Shown: positions 17,173-26,286 of the stretch, one piece after another | Position numbering within the stretch: position 1 is the first letter of the stretch | Layout of the letters: each line of letters begins with the position of its first letter | NCBI GenBank assembly: GCA_902800365.1 | Contig: CADCEF010000014.1 | Coordinates: forward strand, 1-64,000 | Source of the DNA: an uncultured Prevotella sp. | GTDB taxonomy: Bacteria > Bacteroidota > Bacteroidia > Bacteroidales > Bacteroidaceae | DNA length: 64,000 bases | Direction: 5' to 3' | Translations under genes and position numbers: made by a program | The notes under the pieces: model-generated | Seen by the model: only the letters and a program-made list of their open reading frames with translations | Database searches by the model: none | Told to the model about the DNA's origin: nothing

Positions 17173-17244
17173 GCAACGGACTACAGGACTAACAGGACTG
17201 ATTAATTGCAAAAGAAAAAGTCCTTAAGTCGTGTAGTCCGTTGC
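17173..17244 (+). repeat. REP-like 72-bp inverted-repeat element, copy 1
   Basis: The element has 18-bp terminal arms beginning GCAACGGACTACAGGACT, with one mismatch. It fills the trmB-mrp gap. The reverse complement of 60128-60198 matches it over most of its length. Confidence 0.85.
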
Positions 17245-17258
17245 AAAAGAAAAATAAT

Positions 17259-18410
17259 ATGGATAAAGTAATATACCCAAAGATGGTGATGGATGCCTTG
17301 GCTACGGTTACGTATGCTGGCACCAAGAAAAATGTAGTAGAGAGCGGAATGGTGGCTGATACGCCTGCTGTGGCTGCTCCACAAAAGGACGGTGAGCCTT
17401 GGAAGGTGACTGTGGTGCTGGAGTTTCCACGCGACACTGACCCATTCCTCAAGTCAACCGTTAAGGCTGCAGAGGCTGCAATCCTCTATCATATCAAACA
17501 ACAAACACCCAACACCGAACACCCAACACCCGTAGAGGTTGAGATAAAGACTGAGTTTAAGAGTGCTCCACGCCCTGAGGTTGGCGAGATGCTGCCTGGG
17601 GTGAAGAACATCATTGCAGTGAGCAGCGGTAAGGGTGGCGTTGGTAAGAGCACAGTATCTGCCAATCTTGCCATAGCACTGGCACGACTGGGATATAAGG
17701 TGGGACTGCTGGATACTGATATCTTCGGTCCTTCGATGCCAAAGATGTTTGACGTTGAGGACGAGCGTCCATACGCTGTGAAGAAGGATGGCAGAGACTT
17801 GATAGTGCCTATTGAGAAGTATGGCGTAAAGCTGCTGAGTATAGGTTTCTTTGTATCGCCCACAACGGCTACTCTGTGGCGTGGCGGTATGGCTACAAGC
17901 GCTCTGAAGCAGCTGATAGCTGATGCTGACTGGGGCGAGCTTGACTACTTTATACTTGACACTCCTCCAGGCACAAGCGATATCCACCTGACACTGCTGC
18001 AGACTCTGCCTATTACTGGTGCTGTGATAGTATCAACACCACAGCAGGTAGCTCTGGCTGACGCACGTAAGGGTATAGACATGTATCGCAACGAGAAGGT
18101 GAACGTGCCCATCTTAGGACTGATTGAGAACATGGCATGGTTTACACCTGCAGAGCTGCCTGAGAACAAGTACTACATATTTGGTAAGGAGGGATGCAAG
18201 CAGCTGGCTGAGGAGATGCAGGTACCCTTGTTGGCACAGATACCTCTGGTGCAGAGCATCTGCGACAACGGCGATGCTGGTACACCTGCTGCACTGAGCA
18301 GCGAGACGGCCACAGGATTGGCGTTTATAAACTTAGCGCAATCGGTGGTTACGGTGGTGAACCGCAGAAACAAAGAGAAACCAGCGACAAAGATTGTGGG
18401 AATGAAATAG
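17259..18410 (+). CDS. Mrp/NBP35-family P-loop ATPase (Fe-S cluster carrier)
   Basis: The 383-residue protein has a DUF59-like N-terminal domain (about 1-95) and a Mrp ATPase core with the deviant Walker A SSGKGGVGKST near residue 120. It also has LLDTDIFGPSMPKMF, LDTPPGTSDIHLT and GLIENMAWF. The family carries and transfers Fe-S clusters to apo-proteins. ATG at 17259 is used; a TTG start just upstream would lie within the REP-like element. Odd: between the DUF59 part and the ATPase, a CAACACCC-type repeat (17497-17531) encodes the QQTPNTEHPTP segment. The usual CxxC is not seen near the C-terminus. Confidence 0.9.
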   Translation: MDKVIYPKMVMDALATVTYAGTKKNVVESGMVADTPAVAAPQKDGEPWKVTVVLEFPRDTDPFLKSTVKAAEAAILYHIKQQTPNTEHPTPVEVEIKTEFKSAPRPEVGEMLPGVKNIIAVSSGKGGVGKSTVSANLAIALARLGYKVGLLDTDIFGPSMPKMFDVEDERPYAVKKDGRDLIVPIEKYGVKLLSIGFFVSPTTATLWRGGMATSALKQLIADADWGELDYFILDTPPGTSDIHLTLLQTLPITGAVIVSTPQQVALADARKGIDMYRNEKVNVPILGLIENMAWFTPAELPENKYYIFGKEGCKQLAEEMQVPLLAQIPLVQSICDNGDAGTPAALSSETATGLAFINLAQSVVTVVNRRNKEKPATKIVGMK

Positions 18411-18483
18411 TGAATAGTGAATAGTGAATAGTGAATAGTGAATAGTGAATAGTGAATAGTGAATAGTGAATAGTGAATAGTGA
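18408..18483 (+). repeat. Heptanucleotide tandem array TAGTGAA, about 11 units
   Basis: Eleven nearly perfect units run directly from the mrp stop codon (TAG of the first unit) to the terminator. The unit contains the stop codon itself. Confidence 0.95.
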
Positions 18484-18485
18484 GA

Positions 18486-18522
18486 TAAAAAAAGTCCCGT
18501 TCAATCGAACGGGATTTTTTTA
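18486..18522. terminator. Bidirectional terminator between mrp and the exporter operon
   Basis: GTCCCGTTC and GAACGGGAT pair over AATC, with A7 before and T7 after, so it can serve both convergent units. Confidence 0.9.
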
Positions 18523-19743
18523 TGTATCAGCTACTGCTGCTAGGGCCTCGGCTGCATGGCGTCGAGCCTCGCGCAACTGGTGACCATATACCAGGCAGGT
18601 GACTCCGAAATAGAAGGCGGCCTGAATCCACAGCGCACGCACCTCGGTAGTTACGTCGCCAAGGGTGGCGCCCATAGTGTTCATGCGCACATAGGCACGG
18701 GCTCCAAACGTGCTGGGGAACAGCCAAGAAACACCCTGCCATACGCCTGGAATGGCGCTCTGGGGCCAAGAGATGCCCACCATGAAGAGCAGTGGCAGCG
18801 AGATGAACACCATAAGCAGCATTACATTCTCACGATAGCGCACAAGGCACGAAACGGTCATGCCAAAGAACACGCATGCCAACAGATATGGAATCATGAG
18901 ACAGAGCAGATCCATGCCCTTTACCATAGCCACAAACGAGAATATTCGCGGAACAACCAGAGTGAGATAAGCACCCATAACGGCATAGATCATGATGTAG
19001 CACAGCGACTTTCCGAACACTATGCGATAGATGCCACCATAGGCTGGATGGATAGGCACAAGGTCGCCATAATGACTCTTCTCACGAACAGTACCTGCTG
19101 CAAGACCAATGCCAAGAACCAGCGTCTGCTGGAAGATGAGCATAAGCACTGCGGGGATGACAAACGTGCCATAGCCACCCTGAGGATTGAAGATAGGAAC
19201 ATCCTGGAAATCGAGCGGACGGGCCAGTATCTGTTCCTCGCGCACGGTGTACTTGCCTGAGAGCTTCTTCTGCATCTCAGCGCCCATATACTGGGTTACG
19301 TTAACTGCTGTCTGATAGATGGCCTTATACGTCAGCATGAGCGACATGTCGCAATAAACGCTGAGCGTGGCCTGCTCCATGCGATTGAGGCGGGTGGCAA
19401 AATCGCTTGGGATGTAATAGATGCCCTTGGCCAACTGGCGCGACACGAGCGAGCGGGCCTCGTCCATATCAGCTGCATGGCACAGCACCTTGACATCAGC
19501 CGAGGCATCGAGCTTGCGAACGAGCTCGCGAGAGAGACCGCTGTGGCAATCGTCGACCACAACTACTGGCACCTCGTGTACTACCTCGTTATTATAGATC
19601 CAAGAATAGAGCAGCGGATAGATAAGTGGCACGATGATGAAGAAGATGAGTACGCCCTCGTCCTTGAAGGCCTGCTTCATCTCCTGGCGCCAAATATAGG
19701 CCGCGTCCTGGATACCTGATATGATTCTATGGAATATAGACAT
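18520..19743 (-). CDS. ABC-2 type permease, second of pair (YbhR-like)
   Basis: The 407-residue protein has one N-terminal span (VLIFFIIVPLIYPLLYSWIY), a large periplasmic domain (about 50-175) with VPVVVVDDCHSGLSRELVRKL, and five further spans. This is the ABC-2 exporter permease architecture seen in YbhR/YhhJ. It overlaps the upstream permease gene by 17 bases. No ATPase gene is in the operon. It is the last gene before the shared terminator. Substrate unknown. Confidence 0.85.
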   Translation of the reverse strand: MSIFHRIISGIQDAAYIWRQEMKQAFKDEGVLIFFIIVPLIYPLLYSWIYNNEVVHEVPVVVVDDCHSGLSRELVRKLDASADVKVLCHAADMDEARSLVSRQLAKGIYYIPSDFATRLNRMEQATLSVYCDMSLMLTYKAIYQTAVNVTQYMGAEMQKKLSGKYTVREEQILARPLDFQDVPIFNPQGGYGTFVIPAVLMLIFQQTLVLGIGLAAGTVREKSHYGDLVPIHPAYGGIYRIVFGKSLCYIMIYAVMGAYLTLVVPRIFSFVAMVKGMDLLCLMIPYLLACVFFGMTVSCLVRYRENVMLLMVFISLPLLFMVGISWPQSAIPGVWQGVSWLFPSTFGARAYVRMNTMGATLGDVTTEVRALWIQAAFYFGVTCLVYGHQLREARRHAAEALAAVADT

Positions 19744-20899
19744 AAGTAAGCATTGCGTTTTTAATCTTGCTGATAACGAACCAAGGCAGCAGCATGAAGC
19801 CTACCATGGCTACGAAGTGGAACCAGGCCTCGAGCAAGGGGAATCCGTTGAAAACACATATCTGATAGACCATGTAGTAATGGCGCAGGGGGAACAGCCA
19901 CGAGAGCGACTGCAATGCACCATCCATGCCCATTACAGGGAAAGCTGAACCTGCCATCGACATAGACAGCACTGCCCACAGCGAACATACACTGAGCGAC
20001 ATGCGCAGCGATGGCATCAGTCCGAAGGCGAAGATGCCAAAGCCTTGGGCTGCAAACACCTCGAGAACGGCCAGAAGAATAAGCATGGCCACACTGCCTT
20101 GATGGGGGAACCCGAGGATGCTGAACACGTAGAACTCGTAGAAGAATATCAACGCCAACCAGATGAGTGCCTGGGTAAGGAACTTACCAATGATGGCAAC
20201 TACAATGCGGTTATCGGCCATGGCAAGCCACTCCTTACCAGTATCGAACTTCAGCTCCATACCAAGTGAATAGGCAGAGATCATGAAGATGAACAGCATC
20301 ATGATACCTGGCACAAATACAGTAGAGAGGTAGGAATTGTAGTTGGTATAGGGGTTGCCCACCTGATGCAGGTCGATACGTATGGGCTGCAGGAACGCCA
20401 TAATCTGCTCCTGAGTGTATCCCTTGGCACGCATGGTGGCCTGCCCTACTCCTGCTGAACCTAAGGTTGAGATGGTCTTGAGGTCCTTCATGAGCAGCGA
20501 ACCTGACATGATGGACGCAAGATTGTAATAATATGATATTTTGGGCTGGCGACTGGCCAGAAGATCATCGGTGGTGCCCTTAGGGATATAGAGGAAGGCG
20601 TAGATCTGGTTCTCCTGAATAGCCCTACGAGCCTCGGCCACACTGGTATAGTGAGCCACTACCTTTGAGCTCTGGAAACCATCAAGACGGCGGATAAGCG
20701 AGCGCGAGGTGGTGGTATTGTCGAGGTCGACCACACCTACGGGCATATCCTCTGGCAGACCTTCGTCCATAAGCGATGTGAAGAATATCATCGCCAAGAT
20801 GGGGAAGACTACCATACAGCATCCGTACATGGGGTTATGAAGCATAATCCTAACCTCACGCAAGGCCATCTGCCATATTTGATTAAAACATTTCATCAA
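19727..20899 (-). CDS. ABC-2 type permease, first of pair (YbhS-like)
   Basis: The 390-residue paralogue of the following gene has the same layout: one N-terminal span, a periplasmic domain with VGVVDLDNTTTSRSLIRRL, and C-terminal spans ending in VISKIKNAMLTYVYIP. Together they probably form a heterodimeric channel working with the HlyD and TolC proteins encoded upstream. It starts 10 bases after the HlyD stop. Confidence 0.85.
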   Translation of the reverse strand: MMKCFNQIWQMALREVRIMLHNPMYGCCMVVFPILAMIFFTSLMDEGLPEDMPVGVVDLDNTTTSRSLIRRLDGFQSSKVVAHYTSVAEARRAIQENQIYAFLYIPKGTTDDLLASRQPKISYYYNLASIMSGSLLMKDLKTISTLGSAGVGQATMRAKGYTQEQIMAFLQPIRIDLHQVGNPYTNYNSYLSTVFVPGIMMLFIFMISAYSLGMELKFDTGKEWLAMADNRIVVAIIGKFLTQALIWLALIFFYEFYVFSILGFPHQGSVAMLILLAVLEVFAAQGFGIFAFGLMPSLRMSLSVCSLWAVLSMSMAGSAFPVMGMDGALQSLSWLFPLRHYYMVYQICVFNGFPLLEAWFHFVAMVGFMLLPWFVISKIKNAMLTYVYIP

Positions 20900-20909
20900 T
20901 GTTTAATGT

Positions 20910-21902
20910 TTAATCCTTGATTATCAAGCTCATTCCAGGACGCAGTCCATCAAGCTTATCAACTGGCTTTGCCTTAACCTCGAAGGTCTTGAGGTCGTAC
21001 TGGCCGTTGGCCTTAGTGGCCTTCCATACAGCATACGAACCCTGATCCTTAAGGTAGTAAACCTTCATCTTGATGGTCTTATCGAATGCAGGAACAAAGG
21101 CATTGATCTCTGAACCTACCTGAATGCCGTTGAGCTTATCCTCGCGAACATTGAAGGTACCCCACATATCCTGCATAACAGCAATCGACATGATGGGCGA
21201 ACCTGTACCTACAAGCTCACCTACCTTTGGATAAACATCGCTTACCTCACCCTCCATCTGGGCAATCTGCACTGTCTCGTGGATGTAAGAGTTAACCTCG
21301 TTGACAGCACCCTTGGCACGACCTACCTGAGCGGCAGCAGCCAACTTATCCTCACGACGAGCTCCGTTAACAGCCATGTCGTACTGGCTCTGAGCGGCCT
21401 TAACCTGCGCCTCCATAGCCTTGTAGCTGGCAAAGGCCTCATCGCGCTTCTGAGCACTCATAACACCCTCGTCGAACAGGCGCTGAACACGATTGTATGA
21501 CTTCTCAGCAATCTCAAGACCAGCCTTGGCCTGCTGTAATACTGAGAAAGCACCCTGAATCTGCTCCTTGCGGGCTCCGTTCTGAGCCTTGAGCTCGAGA
21601 GCTGCTGCAGCATCCTCAGCACTCTGGGCCTGCTCCATCTTGGCACGAACCTCGGGGGCATCGAGGATGGCGAGGGTATCGCCCACCTTTACATAGTCGC
21701 CCTCCTTAACTCGGAGCTCGAGAATACGACCAGGCACCTTGCTCGACACGCGATACTCGGTAACCTCTACCTGACCCTGGATAATCTCTGGGTCGCGACC
21801 CAGTGTGAAGAATCCGATAAGTGCCACGATAATAACAACTGCTACGAAACCTATGATGGCGAGCAGGATGTTATTATGCTGAATTTTACCTTGATTTGAC
21901 AT
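20910..21902 (-). CDS. HlyD-family periplasmic adaptor (membrane fusion protein)
   Basis: The 330-residue protein has one N-terminal span (ILLAIIGFVAVVIIVALIGFFTLG), a lipoyl-like half (VTEYRVSSKVPGRILELRVKEGDYVKVGD), a helical hairpin (about 95-200) and a C-terminal barrel. This is the EmrA/YbhG organisation. It should link the inner membrane permeases to TolC. The gap to tolC is an A+T-rich ACTATTTGAC repeat. Confidence 0.9.
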   Translation of the reverse strand: MSNQGKIQHNNILLAIIGFVAVVIIVALIGFFTLGRDPEIIQGQVEVTEYRVSSKVPGRILELRVKEGDYVKVGDTLAILDAPEVRAKMEQAQSAEDAAAALELKAQNGARKEQIQGAFSVLQQAKAGLEIAEKSYNRVQRLFDEGVMSAQKRDEAFASYKAMEAQVKAAQSQYDMAVNGARREDKLAAAAQVGRAKGAVNEVNSYIHETVQIAQMEGEVSDVYPKVGELVGTGSPIMSIAVMQDMWGTFNVREDKLNGIQVGSEINAFVPAFDKTIKMKVYYLKDQGSYAVWKATKANGQYDLKTFEVKAKPVDKLDGLRPGMSLIIKD

Positions 21903-21945
21903 AGTTTTATTTTACTATTTGACGATTTTACTATTTGACTATTTA
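21903..21945 (-). repeat. Low-complexity ACTATTTGAC repeat between tolC and hlyD
   Basis: Three imperfect copies of a TTTACTATTTGAC word fill the gap ahead of the HlyD start. Related words precede the MurF-Alr and MtnN genes (near 56640 and 63570). Confidence 0.6.
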
Positions 21946-23403
21946 TTACTCTAAAGTACCCAATGCTTTCTGCAGGTCAACCTGCGAGAGCTTAACATCA
22001 ATCTCGGCATCAATCTTCTGCGACTGGGCCTTCATCCAGGCAGTCTGTGCCTCCATCACTACGGTAGGACTGATAACACCCTCCTGGAATCCAAGATTGG
22101 CAGTACGCAGATTCTCGTCGGCACTCTTAATATTGGTCTGAGCCATAGCGAGTTTCTTATTGGCCTCATCAACCTTAAAGGTCATCTGATTAACCTGAAG
22201 CTCAATCTTTTCACGAGCCTCTTCGAGTTCGAGGTTGGCGATGGCTGTGGCACCCTTTGATGCGCGCACCTTATACATTACGTCGCCCCAGTTCCAGATG
22301 GGCACACGAACGAGTACGCCTACATGCCAGAAACCTGCGAACTTCTTCTCGAAGCCGTTAAATACATTCGGGTTGCTTACTGCATATCCACCCATCAATG
22401 CTACCTGAGGCAGATTGCCAGCCTTCAGTACATTTGTGGTCTGTTTGGTGATATCTACGATATTCTGCAGCATCTTGAGCTCTGGACGGTAAGCCACAGC
22501 AGTCTCAACATCGAGTGCTGGACGAACCTCCATCACTGGGATGTTCTCCTTCTGCTCGTCAGCAAGCACTACAGGCTCGCCAAGAGGCAGACCGCAAAGC
22601 TGGTTGAGCAGCATGCGCGAAAGAACCAGTCCGTCGTTAACCTTGCTGAGGGTCATCTCGGCCTCGTTAACCTTCACGTCAACGCTCAGTCCGTCGCTAC
22701 GTGTAGCAACGCCCTCGTCTATCATCTTATGAACATCGCTGTCGAACTTCTTTACCAGCTCCAGATAGCTCTCAGCCAACTTCTTCTTGTGGTGGAGCGA
22801 CACCACCTGCCAGTAGGCCTGGTCAATCTGATAGAGAGTGGCATGACGACTGGCATTCATCTTGTTTTGAGCCATCTGGGTGTTGATATCAGCAATCTTG
22901 TTAAGCGCCACAATGCTACCACCCATAAACACTGGTTGGGTAACAATGATGGAGCCTGCAAAGATATCGCGGGTATCAGTGCGGAAGGCATCAACGATGC
23001 GCTGTCCCTCGCCATTAACCATGCCAACAGTCTCGCCAAGCACATGTCCTAACAGTTGCTGGGTTTGGGGCTGAAGCTGCGCAATGGCTGGTCCGAACTT
23101 TGTCTGCACTGTTTGTCCAAAGGCTGTGCCCAGATTCTGCAGTGCTGTCTTCTGGCCATCATTAAGAATAGATACTTCTTCGCTAGTGTGCTCGTAGGTA
23201 CCTATAGCACTCACGTGGGGCAGGTACTTGGTGCGGGCCGATTTGCGAAGATTCTCGGCCACATCCTGTTTCAGTTTTGAAACACCTAACTGCTTGTTGT
23301 TGCGCAGTGCCATCTGGCGACAGCTGTCGAGGGTCAACACACGCTGGCCCGAAGCTGGCAATATGGTTGCACTAAGCAGAAATATTCCAAAAAACTTCTT
23401 CAT
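21946..23403 (-). CDS. TolC-family outer membrane efflux protein
   Basis: The 485-residue protein begins with a signal peptide (MKKFFGIFLLSATILPASG) and continues RVLTLDSCRQMALRNNKQL, the typical TolC/OEP start. Two long helical repeats follow. It should form the outer membrane duct for the HlyD-ABC-2 exporter encoded downstream. It begins 3 bases after the upstream stop, so translation is probably coupled. Confidence 0.92.
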   Translation of the reverse strand: MKKFFGIFLLSATILPASGQRVLTLDSCRQMALRNNKQLGVSKLKQDVAENLRKSARTKYLPHVSAIGTYEHTSEEVSILNDGQKTALQNLGTAFGQTVQTKFGPAIAQLQPQTQQLLGHVLGETVGMVNGEGQRIVDAFRTDTRDIFAGSIIVTQPVFMGGSIVALNKIADINTQMAQNKMNASRHATLYQIDQAYWQVVSLHHKKKLAESYLELVKKFDSDVHKMIDEGVATRSDGLSVDVKVNEAEMTLSKVNDGLVLSRMLLNQLCGLPLGEPVVLADEQKENIPVMEVRPALDVETAVAYRPELKMLQNIVDITKQTTNVLKAGNLPQVALMGGYAVSNPNVFNGFEKKFAGFWHVGVLVRVPIWNWGDVMYKVRASKGATAIANLELEEAREKIELQVNQMTFKVDEANKKLAMAQTNIKSADENLRTANLGFQEGVISPTVVMEAQTAWMKAQSQKIDAEIDVKLSQVDLQKALGTLE

Positions 23404-23406
23404 ACT

Positions 23407-24282
23407 TTATTTATTAAATGCAAATGTTTTAGATCCAATCATGTTTCCATCTACAAAGATGCTTACGCGATAATCGCCTGCTTCAAGCATCTGAGTCATA
23501 TTCCAGTATACGGTAACAGGTGTCTCCTCACCTGTGTATTCAATCACTTTCTTGGCCGAGCACTCAAGCTGGCGGTTCTCATAGGCAAAGGTGCCACCAC
23601 CACTCAGGGTGTTGCCACCAGGGTTCTGAATGCGCACATAAACGGTGCGGTTGCCATTAGCGGCAGTAACATTCTTGGTGATGCGGAAGTTTACGCACAA
23701 CTGCTTGCAGTCTTTAAGCTTCTTGGCAGTCTTACCACGCTTATCTATCATCTGCATCTGTATGCCTGTAGCATCGAGCTGGGCTGCGATGGCAACCTTC
23801 TCACTGAGCGATGCCTTCTCGCTGCTCAGACCTGCCACCTGTGCATTGCGCTCGCTGAGTTCTGCACTAACACGGGTGTTCTCGGCTCTCAGATTCTCGT
23901 TCAATCGATTAAGCGAGTCAATCTGCATCACATAGTCGCGCAGCACCTCGCGCACAGTAGCAAGCTCTTTCTTAAGGCGTGCTATCTCGCGTGCATCACT
24001 GGCCTTAACCTGTTTCAGTTCCTCGAGCAGCTTCTGTGTCTTCATCTGCTCCTGAGTGAGCTGGGCAATGATAGAGTCGTTGTTAATCTGAGTCTTCATC
24101 TCACTGTACTGCAGGGTGAATCGCTCGTACTCGTTCTCCATCTCCTGCTTGTCGAGCTCTGCCAGCTCCTCCATATCCTGCACCACCTGCTTCTGCTCCT
24201 GCAGACTGGTGAAAAGCCAAACTGCAGTACCTACAAGTGCCAGAATAATTACTATTAAAGGTATTAAAATCTTCTTACTCAT
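23407..24282 (-). CDS. Membrane-anchored coiled-coil protein, first gene of the exporter operon
   Basis: The 291-residue protein has an N-terminal anchor (KILIPLIVIILALVGTAVWLF) and a coiled coil from about 25 to 170. A C-terminal beta-rich domain (about 190-290) includes VYVRIQNPGGNTLSGGGTFA and GDYRVSIFVDGNMIGSKTF. I do not recognise a named family. It has its own good promoter, and its stop lies 3 bases before tolC, so it probably belongs functionally to the exporter. A periplasmic scaffold or sensor is plausible. Confidence 0.7.
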   Translation of the reverse strand: MSKKILIPLIVIILALVGTAVWLFTSLQEQKQVVQDMEELAELDKQEMENEYERFTLQYSEMKTQINNDSIIAQLTQEQMKTQKLLEELKQVKASDAREIARLKKELATVREVLRDYVMQIDSLNRLNENLRAENTRVSAELSERNAQVAGLSSEKASLSEKVAIAAQLDATGIQMQMIDKRGKTAKKLKDCKQLCVNFRITKNVTAANGNRTVYVRIQNPGGNTLSGGGTFAYENRQLECSAKKVIEYTGEETPVTVYWNMTQMLEAGDYRVSIFVDGNMIGSKTFAFNK

Positions 24283-24307
24283 ATTACTCGTGAATCTAAT
24301 TCGGGTG

Positions 24308-24338
24308 CAAATTTAAAAACTTTAGTTGAAATAACAAA
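24308..24338 (-). promoter_or_regulatory. Promoter of the exporter operon
   Basis: On the minus strand TTTG (24335-24338), 19 bases, TAAATTTG (24308-24315), about 25 bases before the first gene. Confidence 0.7.
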
Positions 24339-24427
24339 AGAAATTGCGAATCAAACAATTAAGCGACCTTAAATTTAAGAAAAATAGCGAATTTTAGAAC
24401 AATTTTTGCAGTTTTACCCCCCTAATA

Positions 24428-24459
24428 TTTGGTGGATATTAATAAAAAATGTATATTTG
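24428..24459 (+). promoter_or_regulatory. Promoter of the DUF4492-cydAB operon
   Basis: TTTG (24428-24431), 20 bases, TATATTTG (24452-24459), 24 bases before the DUF4492 start. Confidence 0.8.
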
Positions 24460-24483
24460 CCCACAGAAAAGTTTATTCTCCGC

Positions 24484-24705
24484 ATGACTAAGAACAACAT
24501 TATATATAAAATATTCCACCTTTATTACGATGGTTTCCGCTCGATGAAGCTGGGGCGCACGCTCTGGACCATCATACTGATAAAGCTGTTTGTGATATTC
24601 GTGGTGCTGAAGCTGTTCTTCTTCCCCAACTTCCTGAAGCAACACGCTGAGGAGGGGCACGAGGCGGAATATGTAGCAACGCAGTTGCTGGACGTGAAAG
24701 ATTGA
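24484..24705 (+). CDS. DUF4492 single-span membrane protein upstream of cydAB
   Basis: The 73-residue protein starts MTKNNIIYKIFHLYYDGFRSM, the DUF4492 signature. One membrane span follows (TIILIKLFVIFVVLKLFFFPNFL), and the tail is acidic. The ATG at 24484 fits the promoter, while the longer reading crosses it. In Bacteroidetes this family typically sits before cytochrome bd genes, so a role in assembling or stabilising the oxidase, like small CydX subunits, is a reasonable inference. Confidence 0.85.
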   Translation: MTKNNIIYKIFHLYYDGFRSMKLGRTLWTIILIKLFVIFVVLKLFFFPNFLKQHAEEGHEAEYVATQLLDVKD

Positions 24706-24762
24706 GCAATGTAAAAATGCAAAAATGTAACAATTAAAAAATTAATATTAAACAATTTCTAT

Positions 24763-26286
24763 ATGCTACAAAACCTACTATTAAACATTGATGCCGGAAC
24801 GATCGACTGGTCGAGAGCGCAGTTTGCTCTCACGGCAATCTACCATTGGCTCTTTGTACCCCTCACACTGGGTCTTGCAGTGATTATGGGTATCGCAGAG
24901 ACCAAGTACTATCGTACTAAAGATGAATTCTGGAAGACTACTGCCAAGTTCTGGCAGAGGCTCTTCGGTATTAACTTTGCCATGGGTGTGGCCACTGGTA
25001 TCATTCTTGAGTTTGAGTTTGGTACCAACTGGAGTAACTACTCGTGGTTTGTGGGCGACATTTTCGGAGCACCACTGGCTGTAGAGGGCATTGTGGCTTT
25101 CTTTATGGAGAGCACCTTTGTGGCAGTGATGTTCTTTGGCTGGAAGAAGGTTTCAGCTGGATTCCACCTTGCTTCTACCTGGCTCACAGGCTTAGGCGCA
25201 ACTATCTCAGCGTGGTGGATTCTGGTGGCCAACGCGTGGATGCAGTATCCCGTGGGCTGCGAGTTCAATCCCGACACCATGCGCAACGAGATGGTATCGT
25301 TTGCTGAAGTAGCCCTTTCGCCATTCGCCGTCTCAAAGTTCTGTCACACCGTAACATCAGCATGGATCATCGGAGCCATCTTCTGCGTGGGCGTTTGCTG
25401 CTGGTATCTGCTTAAGAAGCAGCACACACGTTTGGCCATCGAGAGCATGAAGATAGGTGCTGCCGTGGGTCTTGTAGCTGCATTGTTGGCAGGAGCAACA
25501 GGTCACAAGAGTGGTATGGACGTGGCCAAGGTTCAGCCCATGAAGCTGGCTGCCATGGAGGCTCTGTACGATGGAGGAACAGAGGTTGGATTGAAGCTTG
25601 TTGAGGGCATCGAGGTGCCATACGGTCTGTCGATTATGGCCACCAACGATCCTAAGGGATATGTTCCTGGCATCAACGATATTCTTAACGGCTATACTGA
25701 TAATGAAGGCAAGGTAGAGCCATCAGTTGAGGAGAAGATGGAGCGAGGTCGCAAAGCCATCGAGGCCCTTGCAGCCTATCGCAAAGCAGCGATAGAAGGC
25801 ACAGATGCCAGCCAGTATCTGGCTGTGCTCAACGAGAACATGAAGTACTTTGGCTACGGATATGTGAAGGACAAGAATCAGGTTGTACCACCAGTAGCAG
25901 TGAACTTCTGGGCATTCCGCGTGATGGTGGGTGTGGGCTGCCTGTTCATACTGTTCTTTGCAGTGATATTGGCCGTAGTCTATCGCTGGCCAAAGTTCTT
26001 GTTTGGCAAGCGCGACATCACTGCTCTGCCCGCATGGCACTATTGGGTGGCAATACTGCTCATCCCGCTTGGCTACGTAGGCTCTGAGTGCGGATGGCTG
26101 GTAGCTGAGTTCGGACGCCAGCCCTGGACCATTCAGGACATGCTGCCCACATGGGCCTCTGTCAGTGATATCCAGGCATCTAACGTTGCTATAACGTTCT
26201 TCCTATTCCTCGTACTCTTTACAACCATGCTGGCTGTTGAGATTAACATCTTACTGAAACAAATAAAGAAAGGACCTGAGTTATGA
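24763..26286 (+). CDS. cydA: CydA: cytochrome bd ubiquinol oxidase subunit I
   Basis: The 507-residue inner-membrane protein shows AIYHWLFVPLTLGLAVIMGIAET near the N-terminus (b595 histidine), GRQPWTIQDMLPT late in the sequence, and a Q-loop region between. It oxidises quinol and reduces oxygen at high affinity, allowing growth of nominally anaerobic Bacteroidales in nanomolar oxygen. A charged insert around residues 300-360 (EEKMERGRKAIEALAAYRKA) lies in the Q-loop. It overlaps cydB by 4 bases. Confidence 0.95.
   Translation: MLQNLLLNIDAGTIDWSRAQFALTAIYHWLFVPLTLGLAVIMGIAETKYYRTKDEFWKTTAKFWQRLFGINFAMGVATGIILEFEFGTNWSNYSWFVGDIFGAPLAVEGIVAFFMESTFVAVMFFGWKKVSAGFHLASTWLTGLGATISAWWILVANAWMQYPVGCEFNPDTMRNEMVSFAEVALSPFAVSKFCHTVTSAWIIGAIFCVGVCCWYLLKKQHTRLAIESMKIGAAVGLVAALLAGATGHKSGMDVAKVQPMKLAAMEALYDGGTEVGLKLVEGIEVPYGLSIMATNDPKGYVPGINDILNGYTDNEGKVEPSVEEKMERGRKAIEALAAYRKAAIEGTDASQYLAVLNENMKYFGYGYVKDKNQVVPPVAVNFWAFRVMVGVGCLFILFFAVILAVVYRWPKFLFGKRDITALPAWHYWVAILLIPLGYVGSECGWLVAEFGRQPWTIQDMLPTWASVSDIQASNVAITFFLFLVLFTTMLAVEINILLKQIKKGPEL

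Noticed and set aside
18408-18483. CRISPR array for the heptamer repeats.
   Set aside because: There are no spacers; it is a pure tandem microsatellite.
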